Source of the DNA: Odontesthes bonariensis
Lineage: Eukaryota; Chordata; Actinopteri; Atheriniformes; Atherinopsidae
Assembly: GCF_027942865.1 (NCBI RefSeq)
Contig: NC_134514.1
Span: 17,097,965 to 17,161,964 of the forward strand
Length of the DNA stretch: 64,000 nucleotides
Direction of reading: 5' to 3'
The notes under the pieces are model-generated. The model did not search any database. It saw only the letters and a list, made by a program, of their open reading frames with translations, and had not been told where the DNA came from. The translations under genes and the position numbers were made by a program. This document shows, one piece after another, positions 13,891 to 27,400 of this stretch (position 1 is its first letter; the number at the start of each line of letters is the position of its first letter).

Positions 13891-16172
13891 TCCCAACTTC
13901 CCGATGAAAATGAAGCGATAATGCTTCTATATTTTGTGTCTCATCGGTTGCTTTAGATATCAACATGTGTGCATTTTATTCTACATGAATAATGGCCACT
14001 TTCATGCAGGTCTCATCCAGTGCTGTATTTAAACTATGTGTAGTGTATAGCATTTGTCCTATGGAGTTAATTCGGTAGGGAATAGTTTTCATTTGCATCG
14101 CCGCAAAGTGCGCAGAGGATCATTTTGGGTGAATTATACGTTTGGTTTTTGCATCGTCTTTTCTTATATAAAACCTGATTTTATTTATATGTTATCTGTA
14201 GAAACCTTATGCCTTTTTATTAATTTGAAAAGAGACCAATAATCGTGACCAATGATTTTAATTTATCTTCTTTAAATGTCCACTGCCATCTCTGGGCAAT
14301 GCTGGCATAAGCAATTGGCAAAGTGGGCCGTGCTGCTCTGAAGTACACAGGTGGGACGTCTGATTCGGCTCTGTTTAGCCCCAGCAGTGCCCCCCAACAA
14401 GAAGACTGTTGTATAGAGTATGAAAAGTTTCTTCTTTTTTTTTTTTTTTTTTTCATGTAGAGACAGAAATCAGCTTCACTGCTCATGAAAGTGGTTAAGG
14501 TTTGCACAATGCTCGACTGTTTATTCTGACAATACCAAAAGTTCTAATGTCAAATATGTGGGGTGATATGAAAGTGTAGCTAGGAAGTGAAAATGGGGAA
14601 AGAACTGGTTTTAAAATGAGGTCCAGGCCAGATTCTATATTTTTAAAAGTACAAATTGCACTTTCCCCCCCTCCTTTTGAGCAAATTAGGATTTGATCTC
14701 TGCATGAGAACCAAAGGTACAACAATTTCTCCAAGTATATCTCTGTACTACATTGAACTGCATTGCGTCGAATTGCAATAAGGTTGAGACGTTTTTGTCG
14801 CTTTCATATAAATCTTAAGCTTTACTGTTCCTCCATTGATGGAGATGCACACTTCTAATAGTGCAAGAAAGTTGTTCAACTGTATGCCTTACACCTGCAT
14901 GAAAATGGCTGTGATAATATTGATCAAAATGCACAATTAATAGTTAATGGGGGCGGGGTATGGGGATCATTGGAGTTCTGATTGTATAGGAAAGCACAAC
15001 AAGATGAATGAATAGCCTCACCATCGTCCCTTAGTTTAATGGCCTGTTCAGCTGAGGAGACACACTGAGGAGCCGGGGCACAACACAACCTCAGGTCTGA
15101 CTTTGGTCCAAAAACTGTTCCTTAAACTCTCCTTTAATAGCTCGGAGACCAAAAATCCTAAAGACTCAGCAAGCAGGAAGGAGGCCGCTACATCGAATAA
15201 CTTTTCTTTTTCTTTAGCCCCTATAGCCCCAATTTTACACATGCTGCTGCTTGTGTGTCGGGCCCCCAGCAATGAGGAATCTTTGCTGTTGTAAAATGTC
15301 TGAATCTGTAGATTAGGAACTACTTCTGCATGTTACTTGATCAGAATAGCAGCAGTAAATTTCTGGCAAATTTTTTTTTTTACTCCACCTAATGAAGCTT
15401 TAGCTAGTTTGGCCAATTAAAAAAAAAAAATAAAATTGGATTCTACGCCTGCTTTTACGCTTTTTATAATTATTTGTTTTAATTAGTATTTATTTCTAAT
15501 TGTATCCAAAGACTTATTTTGGCCACTATGGCAATCTGGTAAGTGAAAATGGGCCTTTCGCTGGCTTCAAGTCTTGTCATAACAACTGGACAGTGTTTTT
15601 ATTATTGTTCATGTTCCATTTCTCCATCTTGTTTTCAGTTTGTGGGCTGGGGATTTCTATTTTTCATGTGATGGAAAATTGTGAGACCGTGTGGAAAAAG
15701 CAGGAATAAGATGTAAAGCTGTAATAATACTATTATTTGCAACTAAGTTGCACTACTAACTGCTTCTATTCCATCCATATCTTCATGTGTCATAAGTGGA
15801 AATGAAGTCGGCGTAATCATTTTATGGAGACCTACCTTTTTCTGGTGCATTTTAAAAAAAAAGTTTCTTTCTACAGAGGTGAAGTTGCACCATTTCTCCT
15901 GTAAAAGTGTCATGAGAAAGTGCTGCAAGTGCTCGATAGTAAATATGTTATCATTCCTTTCTGAAATCTTGCACCACGAGGATGTCCGGTTCAATCATGT
16001 AACTCCTGTGTTTTGCTCATGATGGTTAAAATAAGTTGAATACAATGTGGGTATAAATTCCTGGTCACCATCTGAATGTCCAGTCATTAGCTTTCAAAGC
16101 ATTAAAAGCTTTTTTTATTATTATTATTTGGTTGGCTCTTACCTGCTTCTTTTTAAATGTTCCTTGTGTGTG

Positions 16173-16204
<32 letters not shown>

Positions 16205-16700
16205 AGCACTGAAGCCTGCAAGTCGTACAACTTTGCCGGCATAGATCTCCATAGATGTGTCATCCTTACACTTTAGGATCGCGCAAGTAGTTAGACATGG
16301 TTAAAGTGCTGTGTGCCTTAAGTCGTTACATCTAAAAATAACAGCAGATGGCCTCTCATTTGCTCGGTGTAACTGACAGGCCATTTATGAACACAGTTGG
16401 CGGTCCTGGGTCTGTATGCAGAAATGTAAACGTACCTCTAGGGATATATATCGTTTGGCAGTAATCTCTGCACATGTAGAATCAGGAAGTGTCCTAACGT
16501 TACTGGGCTGGTCCGCAATGTCTATTTGAGCAATGTTCCTGTTTGTTCAGCCTTATAATACTACCCCCCCCCCCCCCCCCTGGTACTGCAATATTAAGTG
16601 TGTGGTGCCATCTAGTGTTCAGTTAGAACAGCGGCGTGTGTTTGTGTGTGTGTTTCTGCATGGCTTTGGCAAAAGTCTTTAACCGAAGATGCAGTGAAAC
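13891..16700. other. Intergenic or extended 3'UTR between slc1a5 and fkrp
   Basis: No gene recognised. Contains homopolymer T runs (about 14430-14452 and 16170-16196), A/T-rich tracts near 15370 and 15420, and a 17-C homopolymer (16564-16580). Human SLC1A5 and FKRP also have convergent 3' ends, as here. Confidence 0.5.
16564..16580. repeat. Poly-C run of 17
   Basis: Seventeen consecutive cytosines between the convergent slc1a5 and fkrp genes. C runs of this length are rare in vertebrate DNA and are prone to sequencing length error. Confidence 0.9.
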
Positions 16701-16709
16701 AGCAACACT

Positions 16710-18102
16710 TTTATTTCACCAGCTCGTTTAAATGGAGTGAACCACACAATTACAGCATCATTTTTGTAACAAATCTTTTCTTCAAATAATCTTCTGAAAT
16801 GAAATTCCATTTCAGTAAATGGGTTTGTGGTCGTAATGGTAACACATGTAGGACTTCATATTCCGAGGCTTCACAGAGCTAGGTTTCTCCATAACAGGAT
16901 GATCGACTGTGTGCTTTTTTTTTTTAAATTTATTTCACGAGATGGATGTAAGCTCAGACAACTGAATTAGGCACAGGTCACCCCTGGACTTATCCCTGTA
17001 AATCAACAACCTATATAGAGACACAAAACAACCAAAATTTGATTGGGCGAAGGAACAGAGGTGTACATGAGATATCCACATAAAATGTAACCCCAAAAAG
17101 TGGCAACGGACAGGAAACGTGCTTCATAATTTCTCAGCATTGGTCTTTTAAATTAGTTCTTATAATGTGAGTTATATCACTAACACGACAGAATTATAAA
17201 AATTTCATGCACATTTTACTTTCATTTTTTTTACAAAACCCTCAAATATGACACTAAACGACACAGAAGAGCCGGGGAAACAACCTAACCCTGTAACCAA
17301 AATAACCAGGCAACAGCAAAGACAAAAAACGCCAAGAGACACAAAATGGCAAGAATTTGACCAAGTAAAATAAAAAAAAAATTTAAATTTAAATATTTTT
17401 GCTCACAAGATTTGTACCCCCGCTCCTAAAAACCTCACATACAATGATGAAAATAAAATGTGCAAGACGTTGTGCAATTAAATCACATCTGGGTGGTTTT
17501 TAGGTTGTTTTGTGTCTTTCATTCGGACTTCTCTCTGTGACAGTTGGGGAGCTTTTTGCACGTCTACACATTTATCCCCGGGGGCCAATTGTTTCCTAAT
17601 ATGTCCAATTTGGTACCAAACGGCTTCGAGATACACTAACAGTCATTCATAAACTGTGCAAAACTGGAATGAAAGAAGTCAGTTTAAAACGAGGCCGTCC
17701 ACAGATCGTAAAAAGACACTTACTCAAACACAACTCTGTACAGTACATTAAATCCTGCTTAAGACAATCTGAAATGAGACTTTTAACACAATACTTTATC
17801 TTAAATTAGTCCTACGATATTTACAGTAGTAATATTTACATTGTACAACACATTGAGTAAACTATGCAGCTCAATGTACCCTTGACTATTTAAAGAACCC
17901 CCCGTGTTGAAACAGGTCCATGACACGTGACCATGTGATGAGTCACTTGTCTGCTAAAACAGCAAATGCAGTCATTTTGGCACCATATATTCATTTTCTG
18001 GCAACATCTTTTAAAGAAAACCATATGAGGTATAGTTTTATGGGTAAAGAAATACCAGTACAGTGTAAAAAAAAAAAAAAAAAAAAAGCTTGTGAGTATC
18101 CC
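16710..18102 (-). other. fkrp: Probable fkrp 3'UTR
   Basis: Reading leftward from the fkrp stop, a minus-strand AATAAA (TTTATT on plus, 16710-16715) would end a 3'UTR of about 1.4 kb. An A-run on the plus strand at 18067-18086 means a U-run 17-36 nt after the stop. No other coding sequence is seen in the interval. The exact end is inferred. Confidence 0.4.
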
Positions 18103-19701
18103 TCACAGTTTGCCTCTGTCCAGCCTCTTTTTTGCAGGGTTGGGGTACTGTGGGTTCTCTATCACCCCCTCTCCAAACTTAAGCTCCAAGAAGGCTCTGT
18201 GGTTGTTGGGGCCGTAGGGGGTGATGCCGGCAAAAGGCATGGGCACCAGCGGCTGCAGGAAGTGTTCTGGGAACTCCACATCTTGTTTGTGCTCTGTCCA
18301 CGTGTCTTTGGTCATTACACCATTGCGTGAATAGAAAGGCCAAAGGTCGACATGCAGGTGGTTGGCCTCGCTGTACTGCACTCTGTAAAAGTCTCCTTCC
18401 ACTGCACGCTCCCACACGTACCCATTAGCATCGACCAGAGAGCCCGAGTCCAGGTTCTTTAAGTGGTCGCAGTTGGGTACGTCGTCCAGATAGATACCCA
18501 GGTCCACATCGTAATCCCATGGGATGATGTCTTGATGGCGAATGGCACCCAGCAGAGAGCCACCCTCCAGCCAGTAGCGAACACCGGAGCTCTCCAAGAT
18601 ATTGATAACATACTTGGTGGTTTCCCTTAGTGCTCGCAGACAGCAAGGAGGCGTCCAGCGGTCCAGATAAAGATAGTCTGGTGTGTCATCTTGCACAGTG
18701 CCAAAGCACCGAGGCGTCTCTTTGCTGCAGCCATACCACTGTTCCTTCCCTTCGGGCAGCAGGATGCGCTTCAGACCAAAGCTCCTCATGAGCTTTCCTG
18801 TAGCCTCCTTCAGTCCAGTGTCAGCCTTCCACTGGTTGTGCGCAGAGCTGAAGAGTGGCCGGTGGTTTGCAGAGAAGCAGGGGCTTTCCAGCAGTTTGAC
18901 CTTCCAACCTCTCAAGACAGTCTGGATGAACAGCGCTGAAAAGAGCGGCCGACCCAGAGGAACAGAGAGGTTGAAAAGATCCTCGGTGCGAATGAGCACG
19001 ACTGCATCTCCTTGCAATGCCGTACACACGCTCCCACTGCTCCCGGAGGCAGCCGGTGAATAGGTGGCTGTCCACTCTCTGAGGTTCACCCGCAAATGGA
19101 GACACTGCACAGCAGATCGCGCAAGCACAGGTGCAGCGACCAGCCTCACAGGCCCTCCGCCCTCACCTTCCAACTCTTTGATAAGCCTCTCAAAAACACG
19201 AGGTTGCTCCAGGTCCACTCCATCAGGCACCAGCAACACAAACTCCGTCTGCACGTGAAACTCCGGCCTGTGAGCTTGAGGTGGCTGGTCTGGGCTTGGG
19301 GAGAGCACCAGAAGCCGAGCGCCCTCAGGGAGCACCAGCGGAGGGTATGGAGACGAGTCAGCCACAGCAAGGAAGGGAAGCTCTGGTCGCTGATGAAGGA
19401 AGGAATTAGCCACATCCCCAACATAATTCTCAAAATTTTCAAACTCTCGAAGAAGAATGGTCACTCGTGGGCCGCGATTGCGTCCCTCTACTCCAACCCC
19501 TCCATCAGCTCCAGCCCCTCCAACTACCCCTAGACGACCTCCTCCGAGACCAGAGGCTGGCAGAACAACCCTTTTCGTGCCCCTGCCAAGCTCCTTCCTC
19601 TTCTCCATCATTTGCTGCTGGGCCCGAGATACATAATAGAGAATAAGGAGGTTGAGGATGATGGCACCAGTTAACAGACCCTGGCAGAAACTAATACGCA
19701 T
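18103..19701 (-). CDS. fkrp: Fukutin-related protein, ribitol-5-phosphate transferase
   Basis: A Golgi enzyme that transfers ribitol-5-phosphate from CDP-ribitol onto the alpha-dystroglycan core M3 glycan. The 532-codon frame lies in one exon, as in human FKRP (495 aa). Residues 6-25 form a single hydrophobic segment near the N-terminus, giving type II Golgi topology. The stem contains a Gly/Val-rich stretch (about residues 52-76) that probably explains some of the extra length. The catalytic LicD-like domain has [24 protein letters not shown], with the metal-binding D396-x-D398-x-D400 (human D360/D362/D364). The zinc-binding cysteines are at C325, C332, C353 and C354. The C-terminal region has [19 protein letters not shown] and [11 protein letters not shown]. 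An in-frame TAA lies four codons upstream of the ATG. The gene is divergent from strn4 and convergent with slc1a5, as in human. No break seen. Confidence 0.96.
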   Translation of the reverse strand: MRISFCQGLLTGAIILNLLILYYVSRAQQQMMEKRKELGRGTKRVVLPASGLGGGRLGVVGGAGADGGVGVEGRNRGPRVTILLREFENFENYVGDVANSFLHQRPELPFLAVADSSPYPPLVLPEGARLLVLSPSPDQPPQAHRPEFHVQTEFVLLVPDGVDLEQPRVFERLIKELEGEGGGPVRLVAAPVLARSAVQCLHLRVNLREWTATYSPAASGSSGSVCTALQGDAVVLIRTEDLFNLSVPLGRPLFSALFIQTVLRGWKVKLLESPCFSANHRPLFSSAHNQWKADTGLKEATGKLMRSFGLKRILLPEGKEQWYGCSKETPRCFGTVQDDTPDYLYLDRWTPPCCLRALRETTKYVINILESSGVRYWLEGGSLLGAIRHQDIIPWDYDVDLGIYLDDVPNCDHLKNLDSGSLVDANGYVWERAVEGDFYRVQYSEANHLHVDLWPFYSRNGVMTKDTWTEHKQDVEFPEHFLQPLVPMPFAGITPYGPNNHRAFLELKFGEGVIENPQYPNPAKKRLDRGKL

Positions 19702-19722
19702 GGCAACTGATTACTTTCCAGC
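19702..19722 (-). other. fkrp: fkrp 5'UTR end and splice acceptor
   Basis: On the minus strand the 21 nt before the ATG follow a pyrimidine-rich acceptor ending CTCAAAACAG, so this coding exon probably begins at 19722. Upstream non-coding exon(s) would then lie further right. Human FKRP likewise has non-coding 5' exons spliced to one coding exon. The donor partner was not identified. Confidence 0.55.
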
Positions 19723-21480
19723 CTGTTTTGAGAAGAAGAATCTAATTTTCAATAAAGACATCCAGTGCCAGGTCTTGGGTCCCCGTGTATTTAAAAGTAG
19801 ACGATTGCGAGTTTGCGTTAAACTAAAAAAAAAAAAAAAGTGTTTTACTCATAGTTGCACAACCTCATCTCTGAACGTCGACTGTGTAAATTCCATTTGA
19901 ATGCATCATACAAATCTCATGGTACTTTGAAGTGACACAAAGGAAAGATTAAACTATCTACTCTTCATTTGAAATATTTAGCAGTCAAATTAAAATGATC
20001 CAAGCCACAAACAGGTTCTGCCGAATCAATCGATAAAAACAAGCTAGTCACAACTCACCTTCATTTTGAATATATATACATATATGTATATAATATTTAA
20101 ATATATATCAGACTAAATGCAAAACTTTTGCAGGACGCAGGGCCCTCATATCATGCAGTAATTATCAGACGCAGCGACGCAAGCTACATAGCAACCATTC
20201 GATTTCACTGCGTCTATTTCAGCCAGCTGTGGTAGAACAGGAGAAACCCGTCTGAATCCGTCGCAGCAAATACAGATATTAATGTGCATTATCTGCTGAA
20301 TATTTTGATAACTTTAAATTTTAATCGACTGTCCAACGTCAAAAATACAACACCACAACTTAGGGTATTTCATTCGCATGAAGCCTAAATATCCAGTCAT
20401 GAAGTCCTCCTGCAAGACTTTAGCAACATGCTAACATGTTTTTACTCTCCGTTAGCCATAGCAACAGAAAGACTTCCGGTTAATCTCCTTCAGAATAAAG
20501 GTGCACTCTTCAAACATGAGAATAACTAAAAAAAGAAAGAAAAAGAAAAAACAAAGAAAATTAATTGATATATTTCAAAGTCGCTCGAGTTCTTTTGCTT
20601 TAATGTTCAGACATCATGTTTCTGAATAATCTTAAAAATTGACATTTTTGCATAGAATTTATTGTACCAAATGTACCAAAGGTTCGTGTTTTGTGTAGAA
20701 CAAAAGTAACCACAAGCAGAGTAATTTGTTCAATTATCTTTTTTTCGGGCTAAAATTGTTGCATATCAAACTTGTTATATTGTTTTAAAAAAGCTTGAGA
20801 ATAATAATTTTTTATTCCATTTTTTTGTTTGTTTGTTTTGGCAAAAAAAAAAGTATATTTGCCGATGTAGCAGAAGTTAATACAAAATAGAAATTAGATT
20901 GAAACCGGAAGCAGATTGATAGATAATTTTGGATAACTTTTGTAGTCCCAGCGAAATGCTCACAAAATGGCAGGAAATTAACTCCCATGGTGACATGCTG
21001 GATTGTGTGTTAGGGAAAACACTGCTCTTTATTTGTCACCCCCATTGGGCTTTTCCAAGCGCAAACACGGGGAGGAGGAAACAGATCAGAGCAACGCAAA
21101 ATAAGAGTCCCAAACCAAACGTGAACAGTTGTTTTCAGCAAATGGCCAAACATTGATTTTACTTTCCTTCAATATAAGTTTCAAGTTTATGAGTAGGACT
21201 TATTTATACATGTTGTCAGTTGATCACGAAAACTGCCAAATAATTTAAAATCTGTGGCGAAATAATGTTTTATGTTGAAGGTCTGAAAGCGGAAGTGTTG
21301 TATTTTGCCAAGTGAATAGTAATTTTGCTCTGTACCGTATGAGAAAAGGAAGAATAGAGGGTAGCCTACAGCGAAGAACAGCTGGGTTGGAAAAGGGTAC
21401 GGGGTACTTTTTATTATTTTTTTCCCCTACATTCTGCCCGTGTCCACCTCATTATCGTGGCGAAAGGTTGAACGGTTAAA
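19723..21480. promoter_or_regulatory. Head-to-head fkrp/strn4 promoter interval
   Basis: 1.76 kb separates the fkrp coding exon from the strn4 ATG. Visible motifs are an ETS site CTTCCGG (20473-20479) beside an RFX X-box-like sequence (about 20451-20465; reverse strand GTTGCTATGGCTAAC), another TAGCAAC half-site near 20187, CCGGAAG near 20905, and a GABP-like GCGGAAGTG (about 21290-21298). ETS sites are typical of TATA-less housekeeping and divergent promoters. The motifs are seen; their use is inferred. The rest is AT-rich with an ATATAT tract around 20070-20108. Confidence 0.45.
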
Positions 21481-24400
21481 ATGGAGGCGGACAGATCCGG
21501 CGGAGGACCAAACCCGAACTCCGGAGGCGGCAGCAGTAGCGGAGCGGGGCGCAACCCAAACGGGCCCAAAACAGCACCGGGCCAGGCGACATCAGCTGCG
21601 GCTGCCGGGGCGATGGCAGCGGCGGCGGCAGCAGCAGCAGCAGCAGCAGCCGGGAACATCCCCGGGTCGTTGCAGAATCGGGAGATACAGGACGGGGACT
21701 CGGGTATGACACTTCCAGGAATCCTGCACTTCATCCAGTACGAGTGGGGACGCTTCCAGGCCGAAAAATACCGCTGGGAGGCAGAGAGAGACGAACTCAG
21801 GGTAAATTTCTTTATCATCAGGCGTGCGTTTGTAGCGGGACTAATAAGAAAGCAGAACGGAAATTGCCAGAGCTATTTTAGTTTTGCTTTGTGATGGTCC
21901 TATTTCCAACAATGCGTTTCAGGATGTCAACATGCTAATGGGCTAACATTCCCTTATTGTATCTAGCAGGATGCACTATTACCAAACAATAAATGATACT
22001 GTACTGTACGACCTTCAGTTGATGCCTGCCAATTAGAAGACAGCCAGCAGCAGTCTCTATTCAGCAAATAATCATAGCTTTCAGAGACTATTATTTACGC
22101 TTTTCGCGCTTCAAAAGCCAATATAACATCTCTCATAAAGATTTACAGCACAGGATGTGATGTAGCGTTATATCAGCCTGCCGAAGCTACCAAGTTACGC
22201 TACAAACAAAAAGAGATGAATAGTTTAGGTGTGGCTACTTTGCCTTTCCGTGTTATTTATACAGACATGGATCAAAGACATGTCTGGGCCACAGTCTATT
22301 TATCAAAGATTGTGTTTGGGCATTCATGTGCAAAACTAGCTTCTAAGCAGACAGTATTATGATTTTCATACCCCACAGGAACAAATCAAGTTGTCAGTGT
22401 CAGACAGCCTTGTATTGAACTCCCTGCTTTGCAGGTTAATAGTTGAGCATCCAGAAATTGCCCTCACCAAAGGAATAGAGAGTAACATGTGGAGGAGTTT
22501 GATTGTTGATCTGTTTTGTTCAGCAAAATAATTACCACAGGGAAACAAAGATGATCAGAGTAATCTTTGGACGGAGGCCTCTGTACTCCACATCCACACA
22601 GGACAGCTGGCAGTTTTAACTTGAAATCATACTCGGGCGAGATGCTTTGACTCATAACCCATCGTGTTCTGCAGTGTAGAGTATGCTTGTACGAGGTGGC
22701 ACTAAAAGCAAAATCAACCTTTTGAGCTGCCACACAGCTGAGTGAGTCAGTGGTGTGGGAGAGCTCCATGGCTGCCTGTGATACAGTTGTATTTTTCAGC
22801 ATCATCAATCCATCCTTGACTGTCTTAGATTATTGTCAAGCGCCGTTCTACCTACAGTCAGGCTTGTGGGTGGGTGGGGTTTATAAATGTTAAACTGTAT
22901 AAAATATATCAATACAGTTTTGCCTGCAAGTTAGACAAGTGGGCGAGCATCTTTTAAAGGTCATTGATTTGAAACTAGAATAGCCAGGATGGTCTATGAG
23001 AGTGTGTGATTAAGTGCCAACTAAATGCCCTTGAGCAAGGCATCGGTCCCCCTGATGGCCCCAGCTACTGAGATACAAGCCGCAGAAGCAAGAGGTTGCC
23101 CCGTGTCGCTCTCCTGCGCGGATGTAACTGTGAGGCGGAGCATTGCCGGAGTTATTTATCAACTTGTTCCGGGACTCAGGAAGGTTAGGAAAACATGGAC
23201 ACGTATAAATATGTTTATGCTTCTGCATTTGGAACAGTTCATCTTTTCAATCTTAGACCCACAAGTGGCCTTCCTCCTGTTACCACAGATCGCCTGTAAT
23301 TACTGTAGGCTGAACTATCCTCTGCAGTTCTCAAGCTTGATGAAACCCACAGAAAAAACACATCACTGGCTCCCTTCTTCTGCTCTGCTTCTCGCTTTGC
23401 CCCCGACTCAAATGTGTGAGGTTATAAATAGGAGTTTGATATAATATGGATGAAATATAACAAAGTGGCTGTGTTGCTGCTTTTATCAGCCGGGTAAAGA
23501 GTGGGAATGGAAATCAGACACAGGCCTTTGCCATGTCCAACATGCTATTGGAGCTTGTTATGGAACTGGGATTGTATGTGCGTATTTGCTGCACATGATC
23601 TGGTTTCACAAGTACAATTAGCACCACATCCTGTGATGAGAGAATGGGAGGATCACTGGAGTGTCGGGCTGAAGAATTGACCTAGCTTACATTTTAACAC
23701 CCACAGGCCACAGGCCTCTGGCTTTGTTGCCGGCATGCTCGCAGAGCTCTTAGCATGCCAGTTAGCATACCCGCCGGCTGAATCCTGCAGAGTTAACAAC
23801 ATACTGCACATGTGTGCATATCATAGTTAGCTCACATGTTGCTCACATGGCATTTTGTGCACCTCATTTGACAGAATGATGAAGGACACTGGAAAGTCTT
23901 AAATGTTGGGGAGCAAAACCCCCATCTGTCAACTATGTGACTTTTTGCGTGACCACGCAAAGTCCCTCCGCTAGACCATAACATGTGCGCCGTCTCTGTT
24001 AGTGTGTTGTTAGTCTGAGTAGCCACCTGTGGTGCCATGTCTCCATTGACAGGCAAGAAATTAAGTCCCTTCCTCCCCCTTCTCTGGACCAGGTGGGACT
24101 TCCCAGGTCAAACATAGGACAGCAGCACAGGAGACAGGTGGCTGTGGACTTGTGTCTCTCCTCTTCAGACACACAAAATAAGCTATTAAAAGAACTTGCT
24201 GTAGGAGCACCGCACCGCCTGTGAACAAGTTCTGATTAATCTATTTCCTGATCCTCAGTAATAGTCACTCTGTGTTGCCAGTTAAGAGCTAAGTCATGGC
24301 ACTTGTCCTTCAGGGGAAAGCACATATCTTTACCTGTCCCTCTTTGCCCCCCCCGACTATTTAATTGCATTAACCATCTCACTAGTGTGTAGAATAGATT

Positions 24401-27400
24401 ACTGGTGACCCAGATGACATCACTTCCTGCTTAGTGCGGGCTCGACGGCCCCTGGGTACAAATCTCTAATTAATAGGTCCACGCTCTCAGGCACGACACA
24501 TTTGTTCGCATGACATTTGTATGCATTGCATTATTACACCACGTGCCTCCCACTCAGACAGACTTGCAGCACTTCTGTTGGATATGAGATTCTTTTCAGT
24601 GTTTTGTTTGTATTTTTTTCAACATGCAACTCTCCTTATTTGGGAATTTTTCTTTTTTTTTTTTCTTTCTTTCTTTCCCTTTCATTACACAGGCTAGAGC
24701 TTTCTTTTTGTTTCCGAGTCAAGATCGTTGGCCAGGGAGTCCAAATTTTTTCGGATGTTGTTCTCCCGTGACTGCTGCTAGTGCCACATGCACTCTCTTC
24801 GAAGCACTCCCTCCAAGCACACTGTCCCAGAAAAGTTCATTGCTCTACTTGTTTGCTCATGGAGTCTCTCGTGGGAAAGAGGGGATAAAACGATGGAGGG
24901 TGGCCAGTGGAGGATGGAAGCTGCCCTTGACCCTGTTCTGTAGCCAGTAGGGAAGGACTGACAGAACAGGCTAAATGTGTGTCAGCTCTCCATGTGACAA
25001 AATAATTCTAGAAAGGTCAGCAGGAGTAGGCTCCATGGAAGAAAACCCAACCACAAGAAAGAGAGATCAGATGGCATGACAGGTTAGCTTGCAACAAGGT
25101 TCTTTTGTTCTCGTGGCTTTGTTGGTTTACCATTATGGTTTGGACAAAGTAACCGCGGCATCAGTTCGCAAGGCTAAATCAAATGGCAGCGTAGAGAGTC
25201 GCTTGGTGTGTTTTTACTAGATGGAAAATATATTAAATTGTGGCTTCCTTTATAAAGTTTTGGCGGGTATTTTGACCTGCTGCCCCACAGCATTTGATAA
25301 GAATCCCTTGAATAGCTGATGAATGGGCTGCCTTGTTTCGCATCTGCTGGCCCGGCTCCCGCACCCAAACATAACCTGCATGATCTCAGGCAGGTAAAAG
25401 GCAGGAATAAAAGCAAGCGAATTAAAGCCAAAAAGCAACAAGGTTCCATCTCTTTAATATACTGCCTGAGTCTGCTGCAACACGTGTCTAAATGGATATA
25501 TGAGGCTAGGTTATTCACGCACCCTTTGGAGCCTTTAGTTCTGGGGCTTCTTTTTTCTTTTTACACACAAGCTTACTGGAAACTGCATTTGTTTTTGGTC
25601 TTAAGGCAGTCAGTGGATGCTGTAGGACCAATCTGCTTGTTTAGCCTCAGATTTTGCTATCATACTTAACGCTATCGTCTCCATCTTAGCATAGAATGCT
25701 TGTGGAAAGGAAGAGCAAGAAAAACAATATCGGAGCCAAAGCGCTTCGGTAAGTTTTAGATGACAGACAACACAAAGCAGTGAACCGTTTGACTCTGTAA
25801 TCCCTGTGCTTTGGCCACCTTTATGTGTCAACAAAAGTCAGCTCTCTTACAGTGTATTTGGTTGTGTGTTTACACACACACTGTTGACTTAAGGGGCCAG
25901 CAGAGCCGTGTCAGTGATGTTCGTTGTCAGTGGGAACCGATGAGCACATAGTGACACTGACACACAGCGGTGTGATGCATATCACTAACTGAGGGCAGGC
26001 TGTGGCTCGCTTTTATGTGAGTAGGAGTAAAAAAAATGCACATCATGCCCCTGAAGGGTGAAGTGCACAGATCTTTGCTTTGAGTTAGGAATTATGAAAT
26101 ACATTGCTGATTGGAATCTTTTCTAGGGGGGGCTTCATTGTTTTCTATCTGCACCTACTTGTCTGGCTGAGCTGAAAATGGTATTTTTCACTCTCAAGAA
26201 AAGACACTTATTAGTCATTGACCGCAAGAAGTCAGCACACTGAGGACTTTGTGCTCACTATTTATTTGTTTGCTTTACAGAAAACCTCAAATTCCACTCT
26301 GCCCCTATCTTGTGTTTTGCTGTTTATACCCTTTTATTATATTATTATAGCCTCCATTTCAGCAGGAATATTGTAGATCGAGCTTGAATGCGACTTTCCT
26401 GCTTAAAAATAAACATTGAAGCGTTTGGATTCGTTAAGTTTCTCATGCCAGCTGAGATCCCCACCCCTTCTTAAGCCGTTTCCAGTGTTTAACCATTTCT
26501 AAACCCCAGCGTACTGACACGCTACCTTCTTATATCTGAGCCTCCCACAGCATGACTCTGCCCAGCTATCACAACAGCAAAGCTCTGTTTAGCTTGTACT
26601 TTACTGGTTATGTCACACTGGAACAAGTTTTCTTTAAGGGTAAAATGCAGAAACCTAGTATTTCATTTACTGTTACAAAACATATCATTTGAAATGCTCT
26701 TGTAGCCTATCTTGTGCCAGCTGCTTTTAGAATCCCCATAACTGCAGTAATACTAGTATAGTTTATGACATAGCTTTAAATGCATGGTCAATCAGTGTCT
26801 TCGTTTTTCACCGGGACAGGTAATTATTTAGTTATTGCACTTTACGTCATGGACTTTAGACAGTTTGCATGAACTGACCTGCTCCTCTTACATTTGGTCA
26901 AATATAACCTACACAAATGTCTCAATATTTGAGACCCTCTGGAGATCATACCTGCAGCTTAGACATGCTAACTGTGACAGTTATCTCCCAAACTCTCAGA
27001 TAAGCATATAAAATCACATGTCATTCATCAGGATTACTCAGCAGCAGCAGTAAGGTTTGCTCGGCAGATAATCCCATGTTCCGCTAGCCCTCCTTGCTGG
27101 TTACATGACTCTGTGCTTGTATATATTTATGTGTGTGTGTGTGTGTGTGCGCTTGTGCACTGTCCTCTTGGACTGACTACACTCTAAAGCAGACCAATAG
27201 TCTGCCCCATTAGAAGGCATTTTTAGACTGTTCTAGTTTTACAGAACGGCCTTAGAGTCTGGGAGCAGGCTCATGGACACAGATAGGGGTGAGCGGAGGA
27301 GAAATGGGTTGTAAAACGAGCTGAATTAATGCCACCACTTGGCACTGAGAGTGAAAGAGAGGAAGGGAGAGGAAATATGACAAAAGCTTTTGGACAATTA

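Noticed and set aside
18683-19533. Plus-strand frames of 64-145 codons opposite fkrp
   Set aside because: Antisense shadows of the fkrp coding exon in GC-rich sequence; no recognisable motif.
23017-23065. CCCTTGAGCAAGGCA segment as a SINE
   Set aside because: Only a short motif remains; without ends or an internal promoter it cannot be called an element.
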